32,636 bases of DNA from assembly GCA_003666385.1 (NCBI GenBank), contig QPIN01000038.1, forward strand, positions 1-32,636. The letters are read 5' to 3'. Shown one piece after another: positions 15,562 through 24,412 of the stretch. A model generated the notes under the pieces. The model was not told the DNA's origin. It ran no database searches and was given only the letters and a program-made list of their open reading frames with translations. The position numbers were made by a program, and so were the translations under genes. The DNA comes from Methylococcales symbiont of Hymedesmia sp. n. MRB-2018 (lineage in GTDB: Bacteria; Pseudomonadota; Gammaproteobacteria; Methylococcales; Methylomonadaceae). The first letter of the stretch is position 1, and each line of letters opens with the position of its first letter.

Positions 15562-15763
15562 ATCATATGATTTCTCTAAATCAGTAAAAAACCCCTATGC
15601 AAAACGGTTAAAAAAGCAGATAACAATAAGAATTGACGAAGAAACCATTTCTTACTTTAAAGGAATGGCTGAAAGCAAAGGAATTCCGTACCAAAGTTTA
15701 ATTAATTTATATCTTCGAGATTGTGCAAGTGAACATAGGCAATTGGAAACAAAATGGGGTTAA
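15554..15763 (+). CDS. brnA: BrnA-family antitoxin, RHH type
   Basis: About 69 residues from ATG 15554, preferred over ATG 15539 because GAAGG (15541-15545) lies 8 bases upstream. It overlaps brnT by 8 bases. KKQITIRIDEETISYFKGMA is the ribbon-helix-helix strand and helix, followed by KGIPYQSLINLYLRDCASEH as the second helix. N-terminal residues preceding the strand carry the KNPYAKRL motif common in BrnA. It binds BrnT and the promoter at 15230-15258. The gene ends 4 bases before the left attC box. Confidence 0.88.
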   Translation: MRESYDFSKSVKNPYAKRLKKQITIRIDEETISYFKGMAESKGIPYQSLINLYLRDCASEHRQLETKWG

Positions 15764-15772
15764 ACACAGCTA

Positions 15773-16766
15773 ATCGGGTAGCCAAGGGTCTCTCACCCTC
15801 AGCCCCCAACACCCTGCGTGCGGCTCCGCACAGGGGGTTTCACTAACCGTAGTGATACTTAATCCAGCCATCTCTTAATGAGTATAGCCCTTGCTTTTCC
15901 AGATATTCTTTTCCTAACCCTTTATTAATACAAGGGGTTTTTGCGTTTCTCCAGTAGGATTTACTGCTTAATCCAGCTAAAATTGCGGCCTGTTTTTCAA
16001 TCCCTAATTTCATTAGCTTGCGTATTTTCGTCCGTGGTTTTCGCCACTGCTTCCAATAACACATCCTAACTCTGCACCTTATCCAGCCGTCTAATTCAAC
16101 GGTTTGTTGATATTGATTCGCTATGCCAAAGTAGTTTATCCAGCCTCGTAAATAAATACTTAACTTTTGGATTTTGACTTGCATTGACACGCCCCATGTT
16201 CGATTGGTCAGTTCTCGCACTCGGTGTTTGAACTCTTCCAAACTTTTGGGATGCCAAACAATAGTTTTGCCTTTAAAGCTAAAGCCTAAAAACTTGGCTT
16301 GACTGCTTTTGACCACTCGACTTTGCTGTTCATTGACTTTGAGTTTTAAGTCTTCTTCGATAAATCGCGTCAGATTTCCATCTAATTCGCTCAACTTTGG
16401 CTGATGGATTCCAAAGAGCCAAGACACTTTCTTACCCTGTGCCTTTATACAGGTTTCTTATCGACTGCCTGTTAAGCAGATCTCTCCAGATAAGAACATG
16501 AACTGTCACGCCACAACCTCATCATTTACGCTATCTCACAGGCCTTGGGTTTCGTTATCTTGTGCTAACTCACCTCAGAGACTACGCCTAATATGATATT
16601 TCTGTTCGTAGGCTTGTCGTTTTGCGCTTAGGCTTCCTTCTCACAAATCCTCACGAGTTTGCAGTTACCATCGGCTAGTAGTTATACTTAACGCACAACG
16701 TACGCTAAGTTAGGTTTTCCTACAGAGGACTTTTACCTCATTAGTTCATGCCCATGCTGGGCGTAC
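15773..16766 (-). mobile_element. Group IIC-attC intron with internally deleted ORF
   Basis: Antisense to the array. On the minus strand it starts GTACGCCCAGCATGGGC at 16766 and ends CTACCCGAT at 15773, the usual ends of group IIC introns, with a domain V-like hairpin CCCTGTGCGG...GCACGCAGGG near 15810-15838. It lies exactly inside the left box of an attC (AGCTA | AC), the known bottom-strand target TTGT^TA of group IIC-attC introns. At 994 bases it is about half the usual length because most of the reverse transcriptase gene is missing. The ribozyme parts appear present, so it could splice or move with a helper protein in trans. Confidence 0.88.
15843..16427 (-). pseudogene. Group II intron reverse transcriptase/maturase, C-terminal remnant
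   Basis: About 194 residues corresponding to the last part of a group IIC intron-encoded protein: LTRFIEEDLKLKVNEQQSRV just after the usual YADD motif, KFLGFSF, then the maturase domain (VRELTNRTWGVSMQVKIQKL, LRGWINYFG, WIRCRVRMCYWKQWRKPR). Full proteins of this family have about 420-470 residues; RT blocks 0-5 with the catalytic YADD are absent. The GTG at 16427 is only the edge of the open frame. It probably cannot reverse transcribe; a splicing helper role is possible but unproven. Confidence 0.9.
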
Positions 16767-16816
16767 ACAAAAAATTCCAGGGGATGCCTACGGCACCCCT
16801 GAATTTGGCGTTAGAC
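16767..16816 (+). other. Last attC, split by the intron
   Basis: The left box AGCTAAC is split as AGCTA (15768-15772) and AC (16767-16768). After it come AAAAAATTCCAGGGG, a loop, CCCCTGAATTTGGC and GTTAGAC (16810-16816). With the intron removed this is an ordinary compact attC for the brnTA cassette. The 146 bases to the next gene contain only a small hairpin (about 16893-16923). Confidence 0.88.
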
Positions 16817-16962
16817 AACGCAGGAAGGAGAGGAGTCCATATCATCAAATGGGTATATTTTCATCTTTTACTCCTTTTTCTTGTCGGATTAAAGAGGGGT
16901 TAATATACTCTTTTGACCGACTAACGAGTGTTGCACTTATGATGTGAATTCAAGTAAATTTT

Positions 16963-17259
16963 TTATTCTACTACTTTTTCAGTTTCTGTTTTTACTCCTA
17001 GCATTTTTGGCAAGACCGTGGGTACGGTATCAGACTGCGTCTCAGTTGCTTGTTGAGATTGTTCTTTAAGCCATTTTTGTTTTTCTCGATTGGCTTCACC
17101 AAACATGGTGCTTCCGACCATAAATAAAAAACCAGAAAATAGCACAATCGGCATACGCTTGGGTTTGTCCATCCAGAATAATAGCAACTGAGGTTTATAC
17201 AGACCCGCAATAAGAAAACCTATTGCTAGGACACATAGGTTTATCGACCAAGTCATCAT
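16963..17259 (-). CDS. Small inner-membrane protein of unknown function
   Basis: A 98-residue protein with two hydrophobic segments (about residues 5-21 and 38-52) separated by a short polar loop with KPKR, and a hydrophilic Gln/Thr-rich tail of about 40 residues. AAGGAAAAG (about 17263-17271) lies before the ATG at 17259. No family recognised. It is divergent from the qmcA gene next to it and is the first core gene after the array. Confidence 0.62.
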   Translation of the reverse strand: MMTWSINLCVLAIGFLIAGLYKPQLLLFWMDKPKRMPIVLFSGFLFMVGSTMFGEANREKQKWLKEQSQQATETQSDTVPTVLPKMLGVKTETEKVVE

Positions 17260-17356
17260 TAAACTTTTCCTTATATCACTTACATTTAAAAAAGATATAC
17301 ATTATTATAAGTTAGTTGATCAATTGCAACAATCATTAGCATAAGGGGTAACAATT

Positions 17357-18268
17357 ATGGAAATTTTCGCAATAGTGGTATTTAGTTTTGCCATATTAAT
17401 GGTATTTATGAGTGTTAAACCTGTTCCGCAAGGAGATGAATACACGGTTGAACGGTTTGGGCGATATACAGACACATTGACGCCGGGGTTAAATATTATC
17501 GTACCTATTATTGATAAAATCGGTAATAAGTTAAATATGATGGAGCAGGTTAGGGATGTGCCTTCTCAGGAAGTGATTACCAAAGATAATGCCATGGTGA
17601 CAGTGGATGGCGTGGTTTTTTTCCAGATTATTGATGCGGCTAAAGCTTCTTATGAAGTGAATAATCTAGAATTAGCCATTCTAAATCTGGTGATGACTAA
17701 TATTCGTACAGTCATGGGCTCAATGGATTTGGATGAGCTTTTATCAAGACGAGATGATATTAATGCCCGTTTGTTGAATGTGGTCGATGATGCGACAACA
17801 CCTTGGGGAGTCAAAGTTGCTCGAATTGAAATTAAAGATATTGCACCGCCTAGAGATTTAGTGGATGCCATGGCTAGACAAATGAAAGCAGAGCGGGAAA
17901 AAAGAGCGAATATTTTGGAAGCAGAAGGATTGAGACAAGCTGAAATTTTACGTGCCGAAGGGGAAAAACAAGGTGCAATTCTAGATGCAGAAGGACGTAA
18001 AGAGTCAGCCTATAGAGATGCGGAGGCTAGAGAGCGTTTAGCTGAAGCAGAAGCCAATGCAACAATCATGGTATCTGAAGCGATTGCAAAAGGTGATGTG
18101 CAAGCCATCAACTACTTTATCGCACAAAAATATGTAGAATCATTAAAAGACATCGCCAGTTCTGACAATAGTAAATTGATTTTAATGCCTTTAGAGGCGG
18201 CTAGCGTGATTGGATCTATTGCAGGTATTGCTGACTTAGCAAAAGAAGCAATGGCTAAAAAGGATTAA
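17357..18268 (+). CDS. qmcA: SPFH/stomatin-like membrane protein QmcA
   Basis: A 303-residue protein with an N-terminal membrane anchor (residues 2-20), then the SPFH core: [52 protein letters not shown] and [18 protein letters not shown] long Ala/Glu-rich helix (about 185-240) with repeats of the form [17 protein letters not shown] follows, then an oligomerisation tail. Such proteins form large ring-like or cage-like membrane scaffolds together with NfeD partners and modulate proteases and microdomains. Ribosome binding site AAGGGG (17342-17347). The NfeD gene follows after 2 bases, an operon typical of ybbK/ybbJ in Enterobacteria. Confidence 0.93.
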   Translation: MEIFAIVVFSFAILMVFMSVKPVPQGDEYTVERFGRYTDTLTPGLNIIVPIIDKIGNKLNMMEQVRDVPSQEVITKDNAMVTVDGVVFFQIIDAAKASYEVNNLELAILNLVMTNIRTVMGSMDLDELLSRRDDINARLLNVVDDATTPWGVKVARIEIKDIAPPRDLVDAMARQMKAEREKRANILEAEGLRQAEILRAEGEKQGAILDAEGRKESAYRDAEARERLAEAEANATIMVSEAIAKGDVQAINYFIAQKYVESLKDIASSDNSKLILMPLEAASVIGSIAGIADLAKEAMAKKD

Positions 18269-18270
18269 TT

Positions 18271-18732
18271 ATGGCTGAACTAGACATTGTTTTCTGGTAT
18301 TGGTGGGTGTTTGCTATTTTTATGTTGGGAACAGAAGTTATGGCTCCAGGCTTCTTTTTTTTATGGCTATCTGTTGCTGGTTTTGTTGTAGGGCTGGAAT
18401 TATTTTTAATACCCTCAACCTCAGTAGAAATACAATTATTACTGTTTTCTACTTTATCTATTGTTTCTATCTATAGTTGGCGACGTTATGGGAAAACATA
18501 TCGTTCAGAATCAGACCAACCTTTACTTAATAAACGAGGTGTTCAGTATATAGGACGCATTTTTTCGGTATCTCAAGCGATTGAAAATGGACGGGGAAAA
18601 GTCAAAATAGGTGATTCTATCTGGACAGTTGAAGGTGATGATTGTGCTGTAGACACTAAAGTCGAAGTGGTTGATATTGACGGTACTATATTTACAGTTA
18701 AAGCTGTTGTTGATGCTGTGGAAGATAAGTAA
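18271..18732 (+). CDS. NfeD-family membrane protein
   Basis: A 153-residue protein with three or four membrane-spanning stretches in residues 5-70 (FWYWWVFAIFMLGTEVMAPG first) and a soluble OB-fold domain (about 80-150) with RGVQYIGRIFSVSQAIENGR and GKVKIGDSIWTVEGDD. This matches the short NfeD1b (YbbJ/QmcB) type without a protease domain. It starts 2 bases after the qmcA stop, so they are cotranscribed, and it is the expected partner of the SPFH protein. Confidence 0.92.
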   Translation: MAELDIVFWYWWVFAIFMLGTEVMAPGFFFLWLSVAGFVVGLELFLIPSTSVEIQLLLFSTLSIVSIYSWRRYGKTYRSESDQPLLNKRGVQYIGRIFSVSQAIENGRGKVKIGDSIWTVEGDDCAVDTKVEVVDIDGTIFTVKAVVDAVEDK

Positions 18733-18737
18733 AGATG

Positions 18738-18789
18738 ATGTAGCTTGTTGATTCCTCAGAATCTTGATAAATCAATAAGCTACATTTTT
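18738..18789 (+). terminator. Rho-independent terminator after qmcA-nfeD
   Basis: ATGTAGCTT-G-TTGATT and AATCAA-T-AAGCTACAT form a stem with single bulges and a 16-17-base loop, followed by TTTTT. It lies between convergent genes. Confidence 0.75.
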
Positions 18790-18876
18790 AACAGAGTTAT
18801 ACTGAGTAGTTACAAAAAATCAGTTACAAGTGCGGATAATTTAATGCCTCCATTGTAAGGCGTAATGATGAAATAA

Positions 18877-19437
18877 TTAATCATGCTTTTTCCATTTAAT
18901 GGAACAGCCCATACTGGCAATTTGTTCTTTAGGGCCGTGCCCAGTTTGTGCAACTTGTTTCATGGCCTCAAATAAATCACGTTTCACATCACCACCAGCA
19001 CTTTCTTTTTTGCTGGCATCCAGACGACCTCTGTATTGCAATTCCAGCTTATTGTTGTAACCAAAGAAATCAGGGGTACAAACAGCACCGTATTGTTTGG
19101 CAATATCCTGACTTTCATCTAATAAATAAGGAAAATCAAAATTTAGCTGCTTTGCCAATTTTTGCATATTTTCAAATGAATCTTCAGGGTATTCAATAAT
19201 ATCGTTGGAGGAAATGGCTACGCTGGCAATGCCTAAGGTTTTTAATTCTGCCGTATCACGCAATATACGCTGATGGATGGCATTAACATAAGGGCAATGG
19301 TTACAGATAAACATGATGAGTAAACCTTTGCTACCAGCACACTGTTCTAATGTCCAGTTTTGTCCATCAGTACCTGGTAACTCAAAGTTTAAAGCAGATG
19401 ATCCAAAATCACAAACAGGCGAGGTTAATGAAACCAT
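18877..19437 (-). CDS. Thioredoxin-fold, peroxiredoxin-like protein (PRX_like1)
   Basis: A 186-residue protein with the AhpC/TSA-type order: FELPGTDGQNWTLEQCAGSK (about 18-37), LLIMFICNHCPYVNAIHQRI (about 40-59), then AISSNDIIEYPEDS, a TPDFFGYN segment and GRLDASKKE. The CNHCPY motif replaces the usual catalytic Cys context of peroxiredoxins and is typical of the stand-alone CNHCPYV-type family whose substrate is not established. No signal peptide, so cytoplasmic. It is oriented against the upstream operon and single-gene. Redox role is inferred from the fold. Confidence 0.85.
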   Translation of the reverse strand: MVSLTSPVCDFGSSALNFELPGTDGQNWTLEQCAGSKGLLIMFICNHCPYVNAIHQRILRDTAELKTLGIASVAISSNDIIEYPEDSFENMQKLAKQLNFDFPYLLDESQDIAKQYGAVCTPDFFGYNNKLELQYRGRLDASKKESAGGDVKRDLFEAMKQVAQTGHGPKEQIASMGCSIKWKKHD

Positions 19438-19722
19438 AATGTTTCCCTTTTATATTGATGAAAAGCAAGTATTTTCTTATGTTTAAGCTATATTTGCAAG
19501 TTGGAGTATAAACTTTTCAGGCTCATTTGTTCTTCTAGCACAACTCAGGTATAGCATAGGGTTAACAGATAAATTGAACAAGCCGATAAAAAACAGCTAT
19601 CGTTTTTAGCAAGATAATTGAGATAAAAACTATGCGCTTAAATCAAGTATCAGCTAGACTCGTTTTAAAACAGAATGAGACCTCAGCATGTGAAAGAATT
19701 TATTTGAACGAATATCAATCTA

Positions 19723-21729
19723 TCAGTAAGCTAATTTAAAGCCTGCACCCACACCAAAATCAGAATGAAACTGGGTGACGAATCCTAAGTTTTTAGATAT
19801 TGAATATTCTATACCAAGCTGCCATTCTTCCTGACTCTCAGTATCGTATTCATAGTCTGCAAATAGATTAATACGCTGAGTCAGTTGAATGTCGTTAGCC
19901 AGTGTTATTCGCAAATCTCCTAAAGTATCCACTCGCCATTCGGTTTCAAATTTTAAAGGGAATAGATATTTAAAGCCAAAAATTCCTCGTGCTGTGTCAT
20001 CTTCAAGGCTTACGCCTGCAAAGCCTGAAAAAAATCGACTAAAGGTTCGCTCATAACTGATATTAACTTCATATTCAGTGCTTGGTACATTTTGCCATCC
20101 GATTTGCCAATCTGTATGCAAAGTATTTTTACTATTAGTTAAAACTGCTTCACCTTCAGTCATCTGAGAAAGTAATGCGCCATTGGTATAAAAAAAACCT
20201 TTATCACTATAGAGTTTATGGCGAATATCCACTAATTCAGCATCAATCAGATCATCTTTATAACTGATAACCCTCGCCATACCCGCTTTAGCATGATAGA
20301 GAATATGACAATGAAAGAACCAGTCCTGCTTTTCATTGCCTTCAAACTCAATAATTTGTTGCCCCATAGGCGGCACATCAACAGTATGTTTCAAAGGAGA
20401 ATATGCCCCTTGGTCGTTTAAAACACGAAAAAAATGTCCATGCAAATGCATAGGATGATGCATCATGGTTTTATTGTTTAAAACAAAACGGAGGTTTTCA
20501 CCTCGGCTGATTTTAATCACATTATCTGCCGATAAAATCTCATTATTGATTGACCAAACATAACGTCGCATATCCCCCGTTAAATCTAACTGAATTTCTC
20601 TTGTTTTATTATCAATGGGTAATGTTGTAGCGCTTAACGCTTTTAATTTTTTATAGGGCGTTTGCCCATTCATATCATTAGAAATATTATGCTTCATACC
20701 ATGTGCCATCTTATGCTCAGACATATTCATTGTATAAGGGTCAGGATTTTTTATATCAGGTGCAACTACACGCTCCCCCGACCCGATCCAAATTGAACTA
20801 TATCCCGAGCCGTCCTGAGCACTGGCTCTTAATTCAAACAAACCTGGTTCAGGTACGGTAATCAGTAGGGTATAGGTCTCAGCAATCGCCATTAAAAAAT
20901 TGTTGGTATTTAATGGCAATACATCATTACCATCAGCAGCAATGATTTGTATATCGCCTTTTGCAAACTGTAAATTGAAATAAGTCGCCGTTGCCGCATT
21001 TACCAAACGTAATTTAACTACATCGCCTACCTTGGCAGGAATGATAGTTTCTGTCTGTCCATTGGCTAAAAAAGCATCATAAGCCACGTCAGAAATATCC
21101 ATTCCTGACATTCGGTTCAAAGATTGTTTAAAAAAATGCTTCAGTCCACCCTGTTGTATTGCGGACAATACATTTTGTTGACTACCTTTTTTGATACTAT
21201 AAAAATCACTGCCACTTTTTAAGGTTCGCAACACTTCATCAGGGTCTTCATTAATCCAGTCAGATAACACAACTGTCGTTTGTTGATCAAAATACGGAGC
21301 AGGCTTTATTGTTGGATAGATAACAATGGCACCATACACGCCACGTTGTTCTTGTAGCCCTGTGTGCGAGTGATACCAATAAGTACCTGGGTGCTTCAAT
21401 TCAAACTTAAATAGATGGGCGGCACCTGGCTCAATAGGAGGATGATTCACATAAGGTACGCCATCTTGATGATTAGGTATTAACAAACCATGCCAATGCA
21501 CCGAAGTCTCAACATTCATCTGATTACTAACATTAATCTGTGCTATATCACCTTGTTGAAAATATAAAGTGGGTGCTGGCACTAAGCCATTGACGGCCAT
21601 AGCTATGGTAGTCTTATTATTAAACTCAACCCTTTTATAATCAATCACTAAATCATATTCTACTGTTTTAGCTGAACAGCTATTCAATAAAATAATAAAG
21701 AGGGTAATAACTTGGACGATTGATTTCAT
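19723..21729 (-). CDS. CopA-type multicopper oxidase with extra C-terminal beta-rich domain
   Basis: A 668-residue exported protein. Signal sequence residues 1-20 (possibly a lipoprotein, LNSC, with C18). Copper motifs: HWH (78-80), HSH (120-122), HPMHLHGHFF (about 424-433) and HCHILYHAKAGM (about 473-484), so all T1 and trinuclear sites are present. A Met/His-rich segment (about 328-352) binds copper in CopA/PcoA proteins. Usual CopA ends soon after the last motif, but this continues for about 165 residues of alternating beta strands ending GAGFKLAY, resembling the outer-membrane barrel CopB. Likely role: Cu(I) oxidation in copper tolerance, perhaps anchored at the outer membrane. No copB gene is adjacent. 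Confidence 0.87.
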   Translation of the reverse strand: MKSIVQVITLFIILLNSCSAKTVEYDLVIDYKRVEFNNKTTIAMAVNGLVPAPTLYFQQGDIAQINVSNQMNVETSVHWHGLLIPNHQDGVPYVNHPPIEPGAAHLFKFELKHPGTYWYHSHTGLQEQRGVYGAIVIYPTIKPAPYFDQQTTVVLSDWINEDPDEVLRTLKSGSDFYSIKKGSQQNVLSAIQQGGLKHFFKQSLNRMSGMDISDVAYDAFLANGQTETIIPAKVGDVVKLRLVNAATATYFNLQFAKGDIQIIAADGNDVLPLNTNNFLMAIAETYTLLITVPEPGLFELRASAQDGSGYSSIWIGSGERVVAPDIKNPDPYTMNMSEHKMAHGMKHNISNDMNGQTPYKKLKALSATTLPIDNKTREIQLDLTGDMRRYVWSINNEILSADNVIKISRGENLRFVLNNKTMMHHPMHLHGHFFRVLNDQGAYSPLKHTVDVPPMGQQIIEFEGNEKQDWFFHCHILYHAKAGMARVISYKDDLIDAELVDIRHKLYSDKGFFYTNGALLSQMTEGEAVLTNSKNTLHTDWQIGWQNVPSTEYEVNISYERTFSRFFSGFAGVSLEDDTARGIFGFKYLFPLKFETEWRVDTLGDLRITLANDIQLTQRINLFADYEYDTESQEEWQLGIEYSISKNLGFVTQFHSDFGVGAGFKLAY

Positions 21730-21960
21730 TAGGTGTTACAGTTCCATTGAAAATAGATTAGATTGGCTATTTGAGAACTCAGCATAACTCATGAACGGAT
21801 AAAAAAGGTCAGCCAAAATAACGTGCAATAGTTCACTATTACACTTGTATTTTGACTAAAACCTGAAAAATTCTATCACTTTTTTCTCATCGCCAGAGTT
21901 ATACAGAGGTCTCTATTTAATAATGGTTCAAAAAGCCAAAAAACCAAAGCGGAGAGAAAA

Positions 21961-22338
21961 ATGAAACAAATTAAATTATTACCCTTGTTGATTCTTGTTA
22001 CTTTTTCTAGCCAAACCTGGGCTTATGGAAGTAGCGGGGGTCAAAAAGCCTGCAAAAAACCTAAGTTTAGTGAATTTACACCGGTAAAATTGACGGTTGT
22101 TAGTTCAGGTGCTGAATTTTCATTTAAAACATCTACATTAACAAACCCAGACAGCATAGTTGTCAGCGTAAAAAAACAAGCGGTTGAGGTCAATATTACT
22201 AAAAAAAGTACTGGCTTTGAAGTTAAGGGAACATTGCCAGATAGTTTGCAAAATACCTATGCCAGAATTGATATTAAAGCATCAGGTACTAATAATTGCC
22301 CTGCTAATGATGGTTGGTTGTTAAAAATAGAAGAATAA
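21961..22338 (+). CDS. Small secreted protein of unknown function
   Basis: A 125-residue protein with signal peptide 1-21 (cleavage probably after QTWA) and a mature beta-rich body starting YGSSGGQKACKKPKFSEF. Two cysteines (C31 and one in NNCPANDGW near the end) could form a disulfide. It is divergent from the multicopper oxidase, sharing a 231-base intergenic region, so a role in copper or periplasmic stress is conceivable but not shown. GGAGAG (about 21951-21956) precedes the ATG. I do not recognise a family. Confidence 0.7.
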   Translation: MKQIKLLPLLILVTFSSQTWAYGSSGGQKACKKPKFSEFTPVKLTVVSSGAEFSFKTSTLTNPDSIVVSVKKQAVEVNITKKSTGFEVKGTLPDSLQNTYARIDIKASGTNNCPANDGWLLKIEE

Positions 22339-22373
22339 ATGTAACTCCTCAGCTTACCCTCTATTTTGTCCAA
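22339..22373 (+). repeat. Dispersed intergenic repeat, copy A
   Basis: ATGTAACTCCTCAGCTTACC and CCCTCTATTTTGTCCAA here match ATGTAACTACTCAGCGTAC and CCCTCTACTTTGTCCAA at 32059-32113. Both sit right after a gene stop. A shorter inverted match occurs at 18796-18813. Confidence 0.6.
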
Positions 22374-22520
22374 TAGCCGCGTTGAAAGTGTGCATTTACA
22401 CCTGTAAACTCCGCGCTTTCATCTTTACTCCACTTTTGATCATTCCCTTTAACTATAAACCCCTAAGTATAAAAATAACCTGTAGAATAGGTAGGTTTTA
22501 TTATTCTTAATGGGTTCAAA

Positions 22521-23078
22521 GTGAGTTTTAGAGGAACAACAATACTTTCTGTTCGCCGTGGCGACAGAGTGGTTATAGGGGGAGACGGTCAAGTTTCTAT
22601 GGGAAACACGGTGATGAAAGGTAATGCACGCAAAGTACGTTGCCTTTATCACGGTAAGGTCATTGCCGGCTTTGCCGGTGCAACCGCTGACGCTTTCACC
22701 CTATTTGAACATTTTGAAGGCAAACTGGAAAAACATCGCGGCAATTTAACTCGGGCAGCGGTTGAAATGGCAAAAGACTGGCGTACTGACCGTGCTTTAC
22801 GAAAATTAGAAGCCTTGCTAACCATTGCCGATGCAAAAACCTCCCTCATTTTATCTGGTACAGGTGATGTTATTGAACCTGAATATGACCTAATGGCCAT
22901 TGGCTCTGGCGGTTCATTTGCCCAGTCTGCCGCACGGGCATTATTGGAAAACACTGATTTAAGCGCCAGAGAAATTGTAGAAAAATCACTCCATATAGCG
23001 GCTGACATCTGCATTTATACTAATCACAATTTACGCATCGAAGAATTAGATGCTGAACCACAAAGCCACCAAGAGTAA
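22521..23078 (+). CDS. hslV: HslV, proteolytic subunit of the HslVU protease
   Basis: A 185-residue protein with the sequence [20 protein letters not shown], a short propeptide preceding the catalytic Thr (first T of TTI, exposed by processing), then [18 protein letters not shown] and the GSGGSFA loop. It forms a double ring of hexamers capped by HslU and degrades unfolded and regulatory proteins in the cytoplasm. The start is GTG 22521; the ATG at 22510 reads into a stop. hslU follows after 6 bases. The upstream 180 bases include a possible heat-shock-like GTTGAAA at 22382. Confidence 0.95.
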   Translation: MSFRGTTILSVRRGDRVVIGGDGQVSMGNTVMKGNARKVRCLYHGKVIAGFAGATADAFTLFEHFEGKLEKHRGNLTRAAVEMAKDWRTDRALRKLEALLTIADAKTSLILSGTGDVIEPEYDLMAIGSGGSFAQSAARALLENTDLSAREIVEKSLHIAADICIYTNHNLRIEELDAEPQSHQE

Positions 23079-23084
23079 TTTAGC

Positions 23085-24410
23085 ATGAGTAAAATGACAC
23101 CTAAAGAAATTGTCAGCGAGTTGGATAAACATATCATTGGTCAAGCCAGTGCCAAACGTTCGGTCGCTATTGCCCTGCGTAATCGCTGGCGCAGAATGCG
23201 TGTTGCCGAAGAACTACGCGATGAGATCACTCCCAAAAACATTTTAATGATTGGCCCAACAGGCGTGGGGAAAACAGAAATTGCCCGCCGTTTAGCGCGT
23301 TTAGCTAATGCCCCTTTTATTAAAATTGAAGCCACCAAATTTACTGAGGTCGGCTATGTCGGACGTGATGTAGAATCTATTATTCGTGATCTGGTTGATA
23401 CTGCGGTAAAAATGAATCGCATGTCAGAAATGGAAAAAGTACAAAACCGAGCGGCTGATGCAGCGGAAGACAAGGTTCTGGACATTCTTTTACCTTCCGC
23501 AGAAGACGGCATGATTTCAGATTCTGAAGCTTCAACTCGTCAAAAAATGCGTAAAAAATTACGTGAAGGTGACTTAAATGATAAGGAAATCGAAGTTGAC
23601 CTAAAAGCACCAGCAGTGGGTGTAGAAATCATGGCACCTCCAGGCATGGAAGACATGACCAATCAATTGCAAGGTATGTTTCAAAACCTGAGCAATGATA
23701 AAACCAAAACCCATAAAATAAAAATTTCTGAAGCACTTAAAGTGCTTCAAGAAGAGGAAGCGGGAAAATTGGTCAATGAAGATGATATTAAATTATCTGC
23801 TGTTGAGGCTGTAGAGCAAAATGGTATCGTTTTTCTGGATGAAATAGATAAAGTATGTAAGCGTTCTGAATTAGGTGGAGGTGGCGGTGAAGTCTCTCGT
23901 GAAGGTGTGCAACGTGACTTGCTACCTTTAGTTGAAGGTAGCACAGTCAGCACCAAATATGGCATGATTAAAACTGACCATATTTTATTTATCGCTTCGG
24001 GTGCTTTTCATCTAGTTAAACCGTCTGATTTGATTCCTGAACTACAAGGTCGTTTTCCTATTCGAGTTGAGCTTAATGCTCTATCTGCTGAAGATTTTGT
24101 GCGTATTCTAACTGAACCCGATGCCTCGTTAACTGAGCAATATCAGGCTTTATTAAAAACCGAAGATATTGACCTAAGCTTTTCTGCAGACGGCATTCAA
24201 CGCATCGCTGAACTAGGCTGGCATGTAAATGAAACCACAGAAAATATTGGTGCTAGAAGGTTACACACTATTTTGGAACGATTATTAGAAGATATTTCCT
24301 TTAATGCCTCAGATATGACTGATAAAACTGTGCTGATAGATGCTGCCTATGTCGATAGTCATTTAACAGAATTTGCTGAAGACGAAGACCTTAGTCGTTA
24401 TATCCTGTAA
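23085..24410 (+). CDS. hslU: HslU, ATPase subunit of the HslVU protease
   Basis: A 441-residue AAA+ unfoldase of normal length. [20 protein letters not shown] (12-31) and Walker A GPTGVGKT (about 59-66) lie at the N-terminus. The GYVGRDVES pore loop (about 90) follows, then the variable intermediate domain (110-240) and Walker [12 protein letters not shown] (about 248-258). The C-terminal domain has [10 protein letters not shown] and the conserved end DEDLSRYIL that activates HslV. Cotranscribed with hslV; the two share an operon in most Gammaproteobacteria. Confidence 0.96.
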   Translation: MSKMTPKEIVSELDKHIIGQASAKRSVAIALRNRWRRMRVAEELRDEITPKNILMIGPTGVGKTEIARRLARLANAPFIKIEATKFTEVGYVGRDVESIIRDLVDTAVKMNRMSEMEKVQNRAADAAEDKVLDILLPSAEDGMISDSEASTRQKMRKKLREGDLNDKEIEVDLKAPAVGVEIMAPPGMEDMTNQLQGMFQNLSNDKTKTHKIKISEALKVLQEEEAGKLVNEDDIKLSAVEAVEQNGIVFLDEIDKVCKRSELGGGGGEVSREGVQRDLLPLVEGSTVSTKYGMIKTDHILFIASGAFHLVKPSDLIPELQGRFPIRVELNALSAEDFVRILTEPDASLTEQYQALLKTEDIDLSFSADGIQRIAELGWHVNETTENIGARRLHTILERLLEDISFNASDMTDKTVLIDAAYVDSHLTEFAEDEDLSRYIL

Positions 24411-24412
24411 TA

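Larger units (their letters stand above)
1..16816 (+). other. Distal part of a chromosomal integron cassette array
   Basis: The region is built of units that each end in an attC-like site: an RYYYAAC box (usually AGCTAAC or CATAAC) just after a gene, imperfect inverted arms, and a GTTRRRY box where the next unit begins. Genes are compact, nearly all on the plus strand, mutually unrelated and AT-rich. Several attC sites share the same arms (AAATTCCAG, GACCGCTGGCAG and their partners), as expected of a sedentary chromosomal integron. No integrase or attI is visible; the orientation places them left of position 1. The last attC ends at 16816 and core genes follow. Confidence 0.93.

Noticed and set aside
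1-16816. CRISPR array suggested by the regular repeats
   Set aside because: The repeated units are 50-130-base attC sites separated by genes and whole 450-bp cassettes, not short direct repeats with uniform spacers.
16817-16962. Another cassette after the last attC (a CGACTAAC at 16918)
   Set aside because: No matching GTTRRRY box or arms follow; only a small hairpin at 16893-16923.
22382-22410. Heat-shock (sigma32) promoter before hslV from GTTGAAA
   Set aside because: The -10 CCCCAT-like part is not found at the right spacing; left as a remark only.
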